DNA of 15,254 bases from Bacilli bacterium (GTDB lineage: Bacteria > Bacillota_I > Bacilli_A > RF39 > UBA660), in the NCBI GenBank assembly GCA_029004695.1, contig JAQVZB010000022.1:1-15254 (forward strand), written 5' to 3'. Below are positions 6,185 to 13,222 of the stretch, in pieces. Made by a program: the position numbers and the translations under genes. Position 1 is the first letter of the stretch. Every line of letters begins with the position of its first letter. The notes beneath the pieces are model-generated. The model was not told where the DNA came from. It saw nothing but the letters and a program-made list of their open reading frames with translations, and did no database searches.

Positions 6185-8176
6185 TTAATCTATGAAGATT
6201 ATACTTTCTAATATTTTTTCTTGATTTGGAAATGACTTAATATTTTTTAAATTATTTAATAAAAAGTTTTCACTATCCTTTTGACATTGTAATAATATTT
6301 TATAATCATTTTTTAAATTAGCGATTTTAAAATTCATATCTCCACTTTGTTTTACGCCAAATAAATCACCTGTTCCTCTTAACTGAAAATCCTTTTCACT
6401 TATATAAAAGCCATCATTACTTTCTTCTAAAACTTTTAATCTTTCTTTTTCATAATTACTTATTAAAAAGCATTTACTTTGAAGATCACTTCTTCCAACT
6501 CTTCCTCTTAATTGATGAAGAGTAGCTAGACCAAATCTCTCAGCATTAAATATTACCATTGTTGTCGCATTTTTGACATCTATTCCAACTTCAATAACAG
6601 TGGTTGATATTAATATTTTTATGATATTATTCTTAAAATCATTCATAATTTGTTCTTTTTCTTTTGCCTTAATTTTACCATGAATCGTTCCAATTGGGAT
6701 TCTTTTATTATAGGCAGTATCAAACTTTTCTTTGATTGAATTAATATCTTCAATATTTAGTTCTTCGTTTTCATTTACTAAAGGAACAATAACATAAACT
6801 TGATGGCCTTTTTTAATTTCTTCTAGTATATCAAATAATACTTCTTTAATATCATTTTCAGAAATTAATTTAGTAATTATTTCTTTATTATTCTGCGGTT
6901 TTGTTTTAATAAATGAAATATCCATATCACCATAGATAGTTAGTGCTAAAGTTCTTGGAATTGGCGTTGCGCTCATATAGATAACATCAACATCTTTTCC
7001 TTTTTCTTGTAAATTTTTTCGTTGTTTAACTCCGAAGCGATGTTGTTCATCAGTTATCACAAGACCTAAATTATGAAATATTATTTCTTCATTAAGGACT
7101 GAATGAGTACTTATGGCAATGTTAACCTTATTATCTTTTATTTCTTTAATTATTTCTTTTCTTTCTTTTATTTTAGTTGAACTGGTTAATAAAATCGCTT
7201 TTATTTTATAGTTTTTAAATAGTGTTTTAAAGTTTTTAAAGTGTTGATAAGCTAATATTTCGGTAGGTACCATAATAACTCCTTGATAACCAGCTAGAAA
7301 ATTTATATATAAAGAGATAAAAGCCATGATAGTTTTACCGCTTCCAACATCACCTAAGATTAATCTGTTCATTCTTTTTGGCGATTTAAAATCTTTTATA
7401 ATTTCTTGTAAAACTTGATTTTGATCTTCGGTTAATTTAAAAGGTAAATTATTAATAAATTCTTGTAATTTATATTCATCAAAAATCTTAATATTTTCTT
7501 TTTTCTGAACTTGTTTTTTTTGTTTTAAATAATTTAGTTTTAACATATAAATAAATAATTCTTCATAAGTAAGCATTAACTTACTTTGTTTTATTTGATT
7601 AGAAGATGCAGGCTGATGGATATATTTTAAAGCTAATTTTTTATCAATAAATTTATATTCTTGATTTAAATAATTAGGGATATAATTTGGAATATTAATA
7701 TTCATATTTAAAGTATTATCAATTATTTTATTAAAATTTTTTCTTTTAATATTAGCCGTTAAATGATAAATAGGCTCTATTTTATCTTCAATAATGGGAG
7801 TTAATTTTATATCTGAAGCAGTAAAAGTATTTTTTAATTTATTATATTTACCTATTAGAGTTATTAATTTATTAATTTTTAAATTATTTTTAAGAAAAGC
7901 TCGATTAAAGATGACAACATTAATAATAACATTGTCCGTTTTTAAATTGAAAGATAACTTATTTAAATTTCTTTTTATATATATAACTTTGGATATGGAC
8001 TGAATATAACCATTTATAACAACTTCTTTATCATCATCAATTTCATTTATATTTATTGGCTTAAAATAGTCATAACGAAAAGGATAATAGGTTAATAAAT
8101 CTTCTACCGTATTAATATTTAACTTGTTAAATTCGGAAATCGTTTTTAAGCCAATTCCCTTAATTTCTTCTAACAT
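6185..8176 (-). CDS. recG: ATP-dependent DNA helicase RecG
   Basis: RecG is a superfamily 2 helicase that remodels stalled replication forks and branch-migrates Holliday junctions. The N-terminal part (about 1-150) has the wedge/OB-fold region that holds the junction. The motor shows Walker A GDVGSGKT (about 275-282), the family's DEQHRFGVKQR box (about 376), SATPIPRT (about 402), HGK (about 499), TTVIEVGIDV (about 525) and QLRGRVGR (about 555). The C-terminal DFQLRGTGDLFGVKQSG segment is also typical. With the start used here it is 663 residues, near the family norm of about 680. I chose the ATG at 8176 because GGAGGG (8186-8181) lies 5 bases before it. An ATG four codons upstream (8188) has no SD and is itself part of the SD region. 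It is first in an operon with the DUF975 gene and has its own promoter at 8197-8225. Confidence 0.97.
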   Translation of the reverse strand: MLEEIKGIGLKTISEFNKLNINTVEDLLTYYPFRYDYFKPININEIDDDKEVVINGYIQSISKVIYIKRNLNKLSFNLKTDNVIINVVIFNRAFLKNNLKINKLITLIGKYNKLKNTFTASDIKLTPIIEDKIEPIYHLTANIKRKNFNKIIDNTLNMNINIPNYIPNYLNQEYKFIDKKLALKYIHQPASSNQIKQSKLMLTYEELFIYMLKLNYLKQKKQVQKKENIKIFDEYKLQEFINNLPFKLTEDQNQVLQEIIKDFKSPKRMNRLILGDVGSGKTIMAFISLYINFLAGYQGVIMVPTEILAYQHFKNFKTLFKNYKIKAILLTSSTKIKERKEIIKEIKDNKVNIAISTHSVLNEEIIFHNLGLVITDEQHRFGVKQRKNLQEKGKDVDVIYMSATPIPRTLALTIYGDMDISFIKTKPQNNKEIITKLISENDIKEVLFDILEEIKKGHQVYVIVPLVNENEELNIEDINSIKEKFDTAYNKRIPIGTIHGKIKAKEKEQIMNDFKNNIIKILISTTVIEVGIDVKNATTMVIFNAERFGLATLHQLRGRVGRSDLQSKCFLISNYEKERLKVLEESNDGFYISEKDFQLRGTGDLFGVKQSGDMNFKIANLKNDYKILLQCQKDSENFLLNNLKNIKSFPNQEKILESIIFID

Positions 8177-8196
8177 TTTACCCTCCATTTTTTATT

Positions 8197-8225
8197 TTTA
8201 TAAATCTCACAAAAAGTGTTGACAA
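8197..8225 (-). promoter_or_regulatory. recG promoter, overlapping a divergent promoter
   Basis: TTGTCA (8225-8220), 17 bases, TATAAA (8202-8197) on the minus strand, predicted to start near 8190, just before the recG SD. Its -35 occupies almost the same bases as the TTGACA of the rightward small-RNA promoter (8219-8224). RNA polymerase could therefore hardly occupy both at once. Confidence 0.6.
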
Positions 8226-8247
8226 AAATTACCTTTTAATATAGTAT
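8219..8247 (+). promoter_or_regulatory. Promoter for the G-loop small RNA
   Basis: A perfect TTGACA (8219-8224), exactly 17 bases, then TAGTAT (8242-8247, 4 of 6). The predicted start is near 8253, at the first base of a strong hairpin. No rightward protein gene lies downstream; the transcript meets a terminator after about 95 bases. Confidence 0.68.
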
Positions 8248-8252
8248 ATAAA

Positions 8253-8347
8253 GCACCAATTCACTTTAAGGCGAATTGGTGCTAGTATCACACTAGCCAA
8301 CCCCTTTTTATTCTTTGAAGTCGACCTCAGGGGGCGACTTCTTTTTT
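8253..8347 (+). ncRNA. Candidate structured small RNA, about 95 nt, between recG and PFOR
   Basis: The transcript predicted from the promoter at 8219-8247 begins with a perfect 10-bp hairpin (GCACCAATTC 8253-8262 with GAATTGGTGC 8273-8282). A smaller stem follows directly (CTAGT 8282-8286 with ACTAG 8292-8296). After it comes an unpaired CCAACCCCTTTTTATTCTTT-like stretch, then a terminator with an 11-base loop ACCTCAGGGGG. The loop G-tract could pair with the upstream CCCC (8301-8304) to form a pseudoknot. No ORF with an SD is seen and no known family is recognised. Its 3' end overlaps the stop codon of the convergent PFOR gene. Confidence 0.58.
8317..8347 (+). terminator. Intrinsic terminator with G-rich loop
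   Basis: GAAGTCG (8317-8323) pairs with CGACTTC (8335-8341) around an 11-base loop, followed by six T residues (8342-8347). The U-run is on the rightward strand; leftward, the same hairpin is followed by A-rich sequence. It therefore serves a rightward RNA and not the PFOR gene. Confidence 0.85.
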
Positions 8348-11300
8348 ATTTGTTGGCTATATTATTATAATATTCATATCTTTTAATAGCAGCTTCTTTA
8401 TTTAAAAAGAGTAATTCTTTAGCTACTACAGGATCTTTAATGTTTAAGGCATTATATCTTACTTCATTATTTAAGAATTCTTCATATTTATCAAAGTTAG
8501 GTTCTTTTGAATCTAAATATAACTTGTTATCTTTATAACGCATTAAAATATTATAACCAGATTCAACACCTAATTTTTGTTTTTGAACACTATTAGATAA
8601 TCCACCTTTAATACCATGTTCAACACATGGTGAATAAGCTATTATTATTGAAGGGCCATCATGTTCTTCGGCTTCTTTAAAAGCTTTAATACTATGCATC
8701 ATATTAGCACCTAAACTTATTTCGGCGACATAAATATTTGGATATGTCATTGCAATTCTAAATAAATCTTTTTTATGGGTTCTTTTACCCATATTAGCAA
8801 ATTCAGCTACGGCTCCTATTTTACTTGCTTTACTAGATTGACCACCAGTATTAGAATAAACCTCACTATCTAATACTAATATATTGACATTTTTACCACT
8901 AGATAAAACATGATCAATCCCACCGAAGCCGATATCATATGCCCAACCATCACCGCCAATTGTCCAGACACTTTTAGGGGTTAAATATTCAATTAAATCT
9001 TCTGGTAAATATTTTTTAGCTGCTGTTTCTAATTCTTTTGTTTTTTGATAATCATTTTTATTTAAAGTCCAATTTTCATAAAATTTAATAACATCTTTAT
9101 TTTTAGATAGTTTTAATATTTTTTCGATTCTTTTTTGCATTTTAGTATAAGTTTCTAAGATACCTAAACCAAATTCAGCATTATCTTCAAATAAACTATT
9201 AGCCCAAGATACTTTATATGGGGTTGATGGACATGATGCCCCATAAATACTAGAGCAGCCAGTAGCGTTAGCTATAACTAGCTTTTCACCAACTATTTGA
9301 GTTAACAATTTTAAATATGGAGTTTCACCACAACCAGCACATGCACCACTAAATTCAAATAGGGGTTTTTTAAACTCGACGCCCCTAATTGTATCAAGAG
9401 GATATTCAGGATTATCATGATTATTAAATAAATCATCGGCTAATTTTTGGGTTTCATCTTCATATTTACCAAAACTGAAACATTTTTTAGGACATTCTTT
9501 GATACATACTCCACAGCCGGTACAATCAGCTTCACTTAAAGCAATAATAAAATCTTTATCTTTTTCGATCGCATTTATTGCTTGATTAGAATATTTATTT
9601 CCTTTATTTAATAAAAATTGTCTTATTACTGAGTGAGGACATATCATTGAACAGATACCGCACTGAATACAATTAGTTTTATCCCATTTAGCAACTAATT
9701 GAGTTAAATTTCTTTTTTCTAAGGAACTTGTTCCACCTGGAAAATGACCATCAGTATTATTAATTAACTCACTTACTTTTAAATCATAACCTTTTCGAGC
9801 ATTAATAATACTAAAAAGATCTTTTTTAATGTTGAAATCAATTGTTTTTTCATCATTTATATTAACTAATTTAATTTCTTTTTTACTTTCTTTAATACTA
9901 TTTATATTAGCTTCAACTATTTCTTTACCTTTTACTTTAAATCTTTCCGTTACTGATTTAATTAAAATATTTTCATAATTAGGATAATTAAGTAATTCAA
10001 AAATATTAGCTTCCATGATAATACTTATTTTTCCTTTAATGTTATTTTTAACCGAAATATTTTCAGCATCAATTGTATAAACTTTATTTTTTTTATCAAT
10101 GATGATCTTTTTAACATTATTAGGTAAAAATTTATTTAATTCTTCTTCATTTTTTGAAGTATTAATTAAAATTGTTCCTTCTTCATTAATATTTGATATC
10201 ATATCAAATTTGTGAAAATATTCATCTTTAGAAATTACTATTAATTCTGGGTTAGTTGTATAGTATGGAGCTTTTATTAACTTATCACTAAACCTTAAGT
10301 GATTTATCGTAACTCCGCCACTTTTTTTCGAATCATACTCACTATATCCTTGAATGTAATTGTCAGTTCCTATAATCTTTAATATATCTTTACTAGTACT
10401 AACTAAACCATCTGATCCAAAGCCATAGATTTTTATTTCTTTATAATTTCTTTTATTTTGGTATTCATATTTTTTTAAACTAGTATTAGTTACATCATCA
10501 TCAATACTAATCGTAAAATTGTTTTTAGGATTATTTTCTAGCATCATAAAGACATCATATATATCATTTGGAGTTGTATTTTTACTAGATAAACCATATC
10601 TTCCTCCATAGATATTAATATCTTTATCATTTAATATTGATAAAACATCTAAATATAAAGGTTCCCCTACACTACCATGTTCTTTAGTGCGATCTAATAC
10701 TGCAATACATTTTGCGCTTTTTGGTAATGCTTTTTCTAAATGTTTTTTACTAAAAGGTCGATATAAATGAACTTCAATTAAACCATATTCATTTTTTACT
10801 TTATTAATATTATGTAAAACTTCTTTGACGGTATCACAAACTGAACCCATAGCAACTATGACATATTTAGCTAAAGGACTGCCATAATAATTAAAAGGTT
10901 GATAATCAGTTTTAATTATTTTATTTAATTTTTGCATATTTTCATTAACAATATCAGGAATTTTATCATAATATATATTTTTAGCTTCCATCATTTGAAA
11001 ATAAATATCTTCATTTTGAGTTGTTCCTTTGGTAATACTTTTTCCTGAATTTAAAGCTCTTTTGCGAAATTTATTTATTTTATCAATATTTACTAAGGCT
11101 TTTATTTTATCATCTGTTATTTCATCAATAACATTTACTTCATGACTAGTTCTAAAACCATCAAAAAAATGTAAGAAAGGAATACTACTATCAATCGCAG
11201 ATAGATGAGCAATTAAAGCTAAATTATAGGCATCTTGAACATTAGTACTTGCTAAAATCGAAAAACCAGTCATTCTCGTAGCATAGATATCTTGATGATC

Positions 11301-11663
11301 GCCAAAGATACTTAAGGCATGAGTAGACAAACTTCTTGAAGCAACATGAATTACTCCAGGAAGCATTTCCCCTGCCATTTTATACATGTTAGGCAACATT
11401 AATAGTAAACCTTGACTTGAGGTAAAGGTTGAAGCTAAAGAACCAGAAATCAAAGCCCCATGAAGAGCTCCAGCTGCCCCTCCTTCACTTTGCATTTGAA
11501 TAACATTAACATTATCATTAAAGATGTTTTTTTCATTATTATTACTTAATAAATCCATTTGACTAGCCATTGGACTTGAAGGAGTAATTGGATATATGAA
11601 ACTTATATCACTTAATTTATACGCCATTTTAGCGCATGCTGCGCAACCATCTATTATTTTCAT
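8346..11663 (-). CDS. nifJ: Pyruvate:ferredoxin (flavodoxin) oxidoreductase, single-chain
   Basis: PFOR converts pyruvate and CoA to acetyl-CoA and CO2 and passes two electrons to ferredoxin, the key step of anaerobic pyruvate use. Domains in order: pyruvate-binding domain with YPITPSSPMA (about 24-33), QSEGGAAGALHGA and GDHQDIYATRMTGF; domain II with LYRPFS and DRTKEHGSVGEPLY; gamma domain with GYSEYDSKKSGGVTINHLRF; the EKR region. Two [4Fe-4S] ferredoxin motifs follow (Cys 665/668/671/675 and 714/717/720/724). The TPP domain has CAGCGETPY (Cys 775/778), GCSSIYG (Cys 803), GDGWAYDIGFGG (about 904), NTGGQ and SPC (Cys 1013), the proximal-cluster cysteines. At 1105 residues it is slightly shorter than the usual 1170-1200. 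The start at 11663 begins MKIIDGCAACAKMAYK; an in-frame TTG 17 codons upstream lies inside the promoter and is rejected. Confidence 0.97.
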   Translation of the reverse strand: MKIIDGCAACAKMAYKLSDISFIYPITPSSPMASQMDLLSNNNEKNIFNDNVNVIQMQSEGGAAGALHGALISGSLASTFTSSQGLLLMLPNMYKMAGEMLPGVIHVASRSLSTHALSIFGDHQDIYATRMTGFSILASTNVQDAYNLALIAHLSAIDSSIPFLHFFDGFRTSHEVNVIDEITDDKIKALVNIDKINKFRKRALNSGKSITKGTTQNEDIYFQMMEAKNIYYDKIPDIVNENMQKLNKIIKTDYQPFNYYGSPLAKYVIVAMGSVCDTVKEVLHNINKVKNEYGLIEVHLYRPFSKKHLEKALPKSAKCIAVLDRTKEHGSVGEPLYLDVLSILNDKDINIYGGRYGLSSKNTTPNDIYDVFMMLENNPKNNFTISIDDDVTNTSLKKYEYQNKRNYKEIKIYGFGSDGLVSTSKDILKIIGTDNYIQGYSEYDSKKSGGVTINHLRFSDKLIKAPYYTTNPELIVISKDEYFHKFDMISNINEEGTILINTSKNEEELNKFLPNNVKKIIIDKKNKVYTIDAENISVKNNIKGKISIIMEANIFELLNYPNYENILIKSVTERFKVKGKEIVEANINSIKESKKEIKLVNINDEKTIDFNIKKDLFSIINARKGYDLKVSELINNTDGHFPGGTSSLEKRNLTQLVAKWDKTNCIQCGICSMICPHSVIRQFLLNKGNKYSNQAINAIEKDKDFIIALSEADCTGCGVCIKECPKKCFSFGKYEDETQKLADDLFNNHDNPEYPLDTIRGVEFKKPLFEFSGACAGCGETPYLKLLTQIVGEKLVIANATGCSSIYGASCPSTPYKVSWANSLFEDNAEFGLGILETYTKMQKRIEKILKLSKNKDVIKFYENWTLNKNDYQKTKELETAAKKYLPEDLIEYLTPKSVWTIGGDGWAYDIGFGGIDHVLSSGKNVNILVLDSEVYSNTGGQSSKASKIGAVAEFANMGKRTHKKDLFRIAMTYPNIYVAEISLGANMMHSIKAFKEAEEHDGPSIIIAYSPCVEHGIKGGLSNSVQKQKLGVESGYNILMRYKDNKLYLDSKEPNFDKYEEFLNNEVRYNALNIKDPVVAKELLFLNKEAAIKRYEYYNNIANK

Positions 11664-11685
11664 TATATCCCATCTTTCTATGTTA

Positions 11686-11714
11686 ATTATATTATAAATA
11701 GTATTCTTAAGCAA
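11686..11714 (-). promoter_or_regulatory. Promoter of the PFOR gene
   Basis: TTGCTT (11714-11709), exactly 17 bases, TATAAT (11691-11686) on the minus strand. The predicted start is near 11679, giving a leader of about 16 bases with a GGGA ribosome site before the ATG at 11663. This separates PFOR expression from the sporulation block upstream. Confidence 0.6.
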
Positions 11715-11750
11715 ATAAAAACAATATTAGGCTCTTTCAAATAATATTGT
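11714..11750 (-). terminator. AT-rich intrinsic terminator ending the sporulation block
   Basis: On the minus strand ACAATATTA (11750-11742) pairs with TAATATTGT (11729-11721), followed by TTTTATTT. The stem is 9 bp but low in GC. It contains the stop codon of the Mbl-like gene and lies just before the PFOR -35. Confidence 0.5.
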
Positions 11751-12245
11751 CTTACTATTTTCATATTCAAATATATTATTGAGATTTAATTTGGAAATAT
11801 TATCAGACCAATTATCACTACATCCGATTATAATATATTGATCTTTTTTCAATAAATTATTAATGCTATTTATATCAAGGCAATTATTAATATTAGGTAT
11901 ATTTATAATATCTTCCCACATTATTATCTCATTTTTATTTTTTATTAAAGTTTCTTCATATACTATTTTATAATTAATATTTATAACTTCATTAAAAGCT
12001 GATTTAAAACAAAATAGTTCAGCAGGTGAAATATTATTACTTAAAATAAATTTTACTTTGGTATTAATTAATTTCGTATTTATTTTATTTTTTCGAAAAA
12101 AACAATTTATTTCTTTAACTAATTTTTGAACATTATATATTTTATTATTTTTTATAATATTAAGTTTAATTTTTTCTTTAATTAATTTGTTGGTTTTTTT
12201 ATTATAAATATAAATATTATAATCAGTTATTTTAACAATATAGAT
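11727..12245 (-). CDS. Shrunken MreB/Mbl-like protein, apparently starting on AUC
   Basis: The frame is open from just after the spoIIID stop to 11727 but contains no ATG, GTG or TTG until codon 109 (ATG at 11921). A near-complete SD (TAAGGACGTGAT, 12260-12249, one mismatch to perfect) lies 7 bases before an ATC codon at 12245. That gives a 172-residue product beginning (M)YIVKITDYNIYIYNKK. Parts recall the actin-like MreB/Mbl fold: NNKIYNVQKLVKEINCFF resembles the LKDGVI-----E-ML-HFI stretch, KVKFILSNNISPAELFCFKSAFNEV resembles ---ICCPTNIT-VEQ-AIKEAAE, and YIIIGCSDNWSDNISKLN resembles the late ITGGGALL-GL segment. The ATP-binding DIGGGTTD region is absent. mbl follows spoIIID in Bacillus, which supports the link. 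It is about half the normal length, so it is either a degenerate paralogue or a pseudogene that lost its ATG. Confidence 0.5.
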   Translation of the reverse strand: MYIVKITDYNIYIYNKKTNKLIKEKIKLNIIKNNKIYNVQKLVKEINCFFRKNKINTKLINTKVKFILSNNISPAELFCFKSAFNEVININYKIVYEETLIKNKNEIIMWEDIINIPNINNCLDINSINNLLKKDQYIIIGCSDNWSDNISKLNLNNIFEYENSKTILFERA

Positions 12246-12249
12246 ATTA

Positions 12250-12501
12250 TCACGTCCTTAATGATTTATATTTTTTTTTAGTTATTTCCCCACCTTTTAA
12301 ATGTCTGGTTTTTAAATGATTATCCATGATTATTTTTATTTGTTCATAAAGAGGCTTATTTATTTTTTTTAATCTTTCTGTTATATCTTTATGAACTGTA
12401 CTTTTACTTATATTAAAAGACTTAGCCGTTTCTCTGACGGTAGCATTATTTTTAATAATATATAATGCTTCTTTTATTATTCTTTTTTTGATATTAAACA
12501 C
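12250..12501 (-). CDS. spoIIID: Sporulation transcription factor SpoIIID
   Basis: SpoIIID is a small DNA-binding regulator that tunes sigma-E-dependent mother-cell genes during spore formation. The 83-residue product matches family length and pattern. Its helix-turn-helix is ATVRETAKSFNISKSTVHKDITERL (about 20-44), followed by the typical C-terminal NHLKTRHLKGGEITKKKYKS basic helix (about 61-80). The GTG at 12501 is the only standard start codon, but the only SD-like run (AGGGG) touches it directly, which is too close. An ATC three codons downstream (12492) lies 8 bases after the same run, so AUC initiation giving (M)KKRIIKEALYII is a real alternative. Both lie at a perfect 11-bp hairpin. The TGA stop overlaps the SD of the next gene. 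It lies between spoIIQ and the Mbl-like gene. Confidence 0.93.
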   Translation of the reverse strand: MFNIKKRIIKEALYIIKNNATVRETAKSFNISKSTVHKDITERLKKINKPLYEQIKIIMDNHLKTRHLKGGEITKKKYKSLRT

Positions 12502-12529
12502 CCCTAATAAATTATATATATTAGGGGTG
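12499..12529. promoter_or_regulatory. Perfect hairpin covering the spoIIID SD and GTG
   Basis: CACCCCTAATA (12499-12509) and TATTAGGGGTG (12519-12529) form a perfect 11-bp stem with a 9-base loop. In spoIIID mRNA the 3' arm contains AGGGG and the GTG codon, so read-through RNA from spoIIQ would hide the start. A TATAAT lies in the loop region (minus strand 12516-12511). RNA started there would lack the 5' arm and begin at or just before AGGGGTG. On the plus strand the stem is followed by ATTTTT, so it could also end antisense RNA. Confidence 0.6.
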
Positions 12530-12533
12530 ATTT

Positions 12534-13175
12534 TTAGGATAAATCTTTAATGTTCATTTGATAAAAAGTTTCAGGATTAATATAGACACCATTATTTATT
12601 ACTTCAAATAAGAGCATATTTTCACTATCAGTTTTAATTTTATTATTACCACTTGTTCCAATTATATCCCCTTGTTTTAATGTATCACCAACTTTAACAT
12701 CAACTTCATTTAAACTTTGATAAATTGTAGTTAAATTATTAGAATGTTTTACGGTAACAATATTTCCGATTAAATCATCGGCTTTAACATCTTCAACTGT
12801 TCCATCTAATACGATATTTACTTCAAAAGTTTCTTCGCTAGCATATAGAATTCCTGTGTTTGGCATGTAAGTATTTTGATAAAGGATTAATGCATTTTCT
12901 TGAACTTTTGCATCATCATTTTTATCATAAAATCCTTTAACAATTTTTACTTTTTCACTTGTAAAAGGTTTTGATATCTTTTCATTGGTATACTCTATTA
13001 CAGGTACTTCTGTATTTTTAATTACTCCTCTAAATACATAAGATAAATTATCATATGATAATGTTCCAGCTTTTAAAGTTTTTCCTACTAAAAATAAACT
13101 AGATACAATAGCTCCTATAGAAATAATATAGACACAAATTACTACCCAACTCTTTAACTTGTATTTTGGTTTCAT
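12534..13175 (-). CDS. spoIIQ: SpoIIQ-like protein with a degenerate M23 (LytM) domain
   Basis: SpoIIQ is made in the forespore and forms, with mother-cell SpoIIIAH, the channel-like complex across the septal space during engulfment. The 213-residue protein has one N-terminal membrane helix (about 10-30) and an outer part ending in an M23/LytM beta fold. Recognisable pieces are NTGILYAS (about 106-113), GNIVTVKHSNNLTTIYQSLNEVDVKVGDTLKQGDIIGTSG (about 137-176) and MLLFEVINNGVYINPETF (about 187-204). Every usual zinc ligand is replaced: the H and D of the HxGxD-like motif are N106 and L110, and the HLHFE histidines are M187 and L189. It should therefore bind and not cut peptidoglycan. The ATG follows AGGAAGGTG. 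Its place just after spoIID strongly supports the name; without that, a generic degenerate M23 protein would be the call. Confidence 0.85.
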   Translation of the reverse strand: MKPKYKLKSWVVICVYIISIGAIVSSLFLVGKTLKAGTLSYDNLSYVFRGVIKNTEVPVIEYTNEKISKPFTSEKVKIVKGFYDKNDDAKVQENALILYQNTYMPNTGILYASEETFEVNIVLDGTVEDVKADDLIGNIVTVKHSNNLTTIYQSLNEVDVKVGDTLKQGDIIGTSGNNKIKTDSENMLLFEVINNGVYINPETFYQMNIKDLS

Positions 13176-13222
13176 ATAAACACCTTCCTAGTTAAAGTTT
13201 GAGTAATATTTCAAAATTTATA

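Noticed and set aside
7794..8003. 69-residue plus-strand ORF
   Set aside because: Shadow of recG in another frame.
8346..11714. Longer PFOR reading from TTG at 11714
   Set aside because: The TTG lies within the -35 of a good promoter and adds 17 residues absent from the family start.
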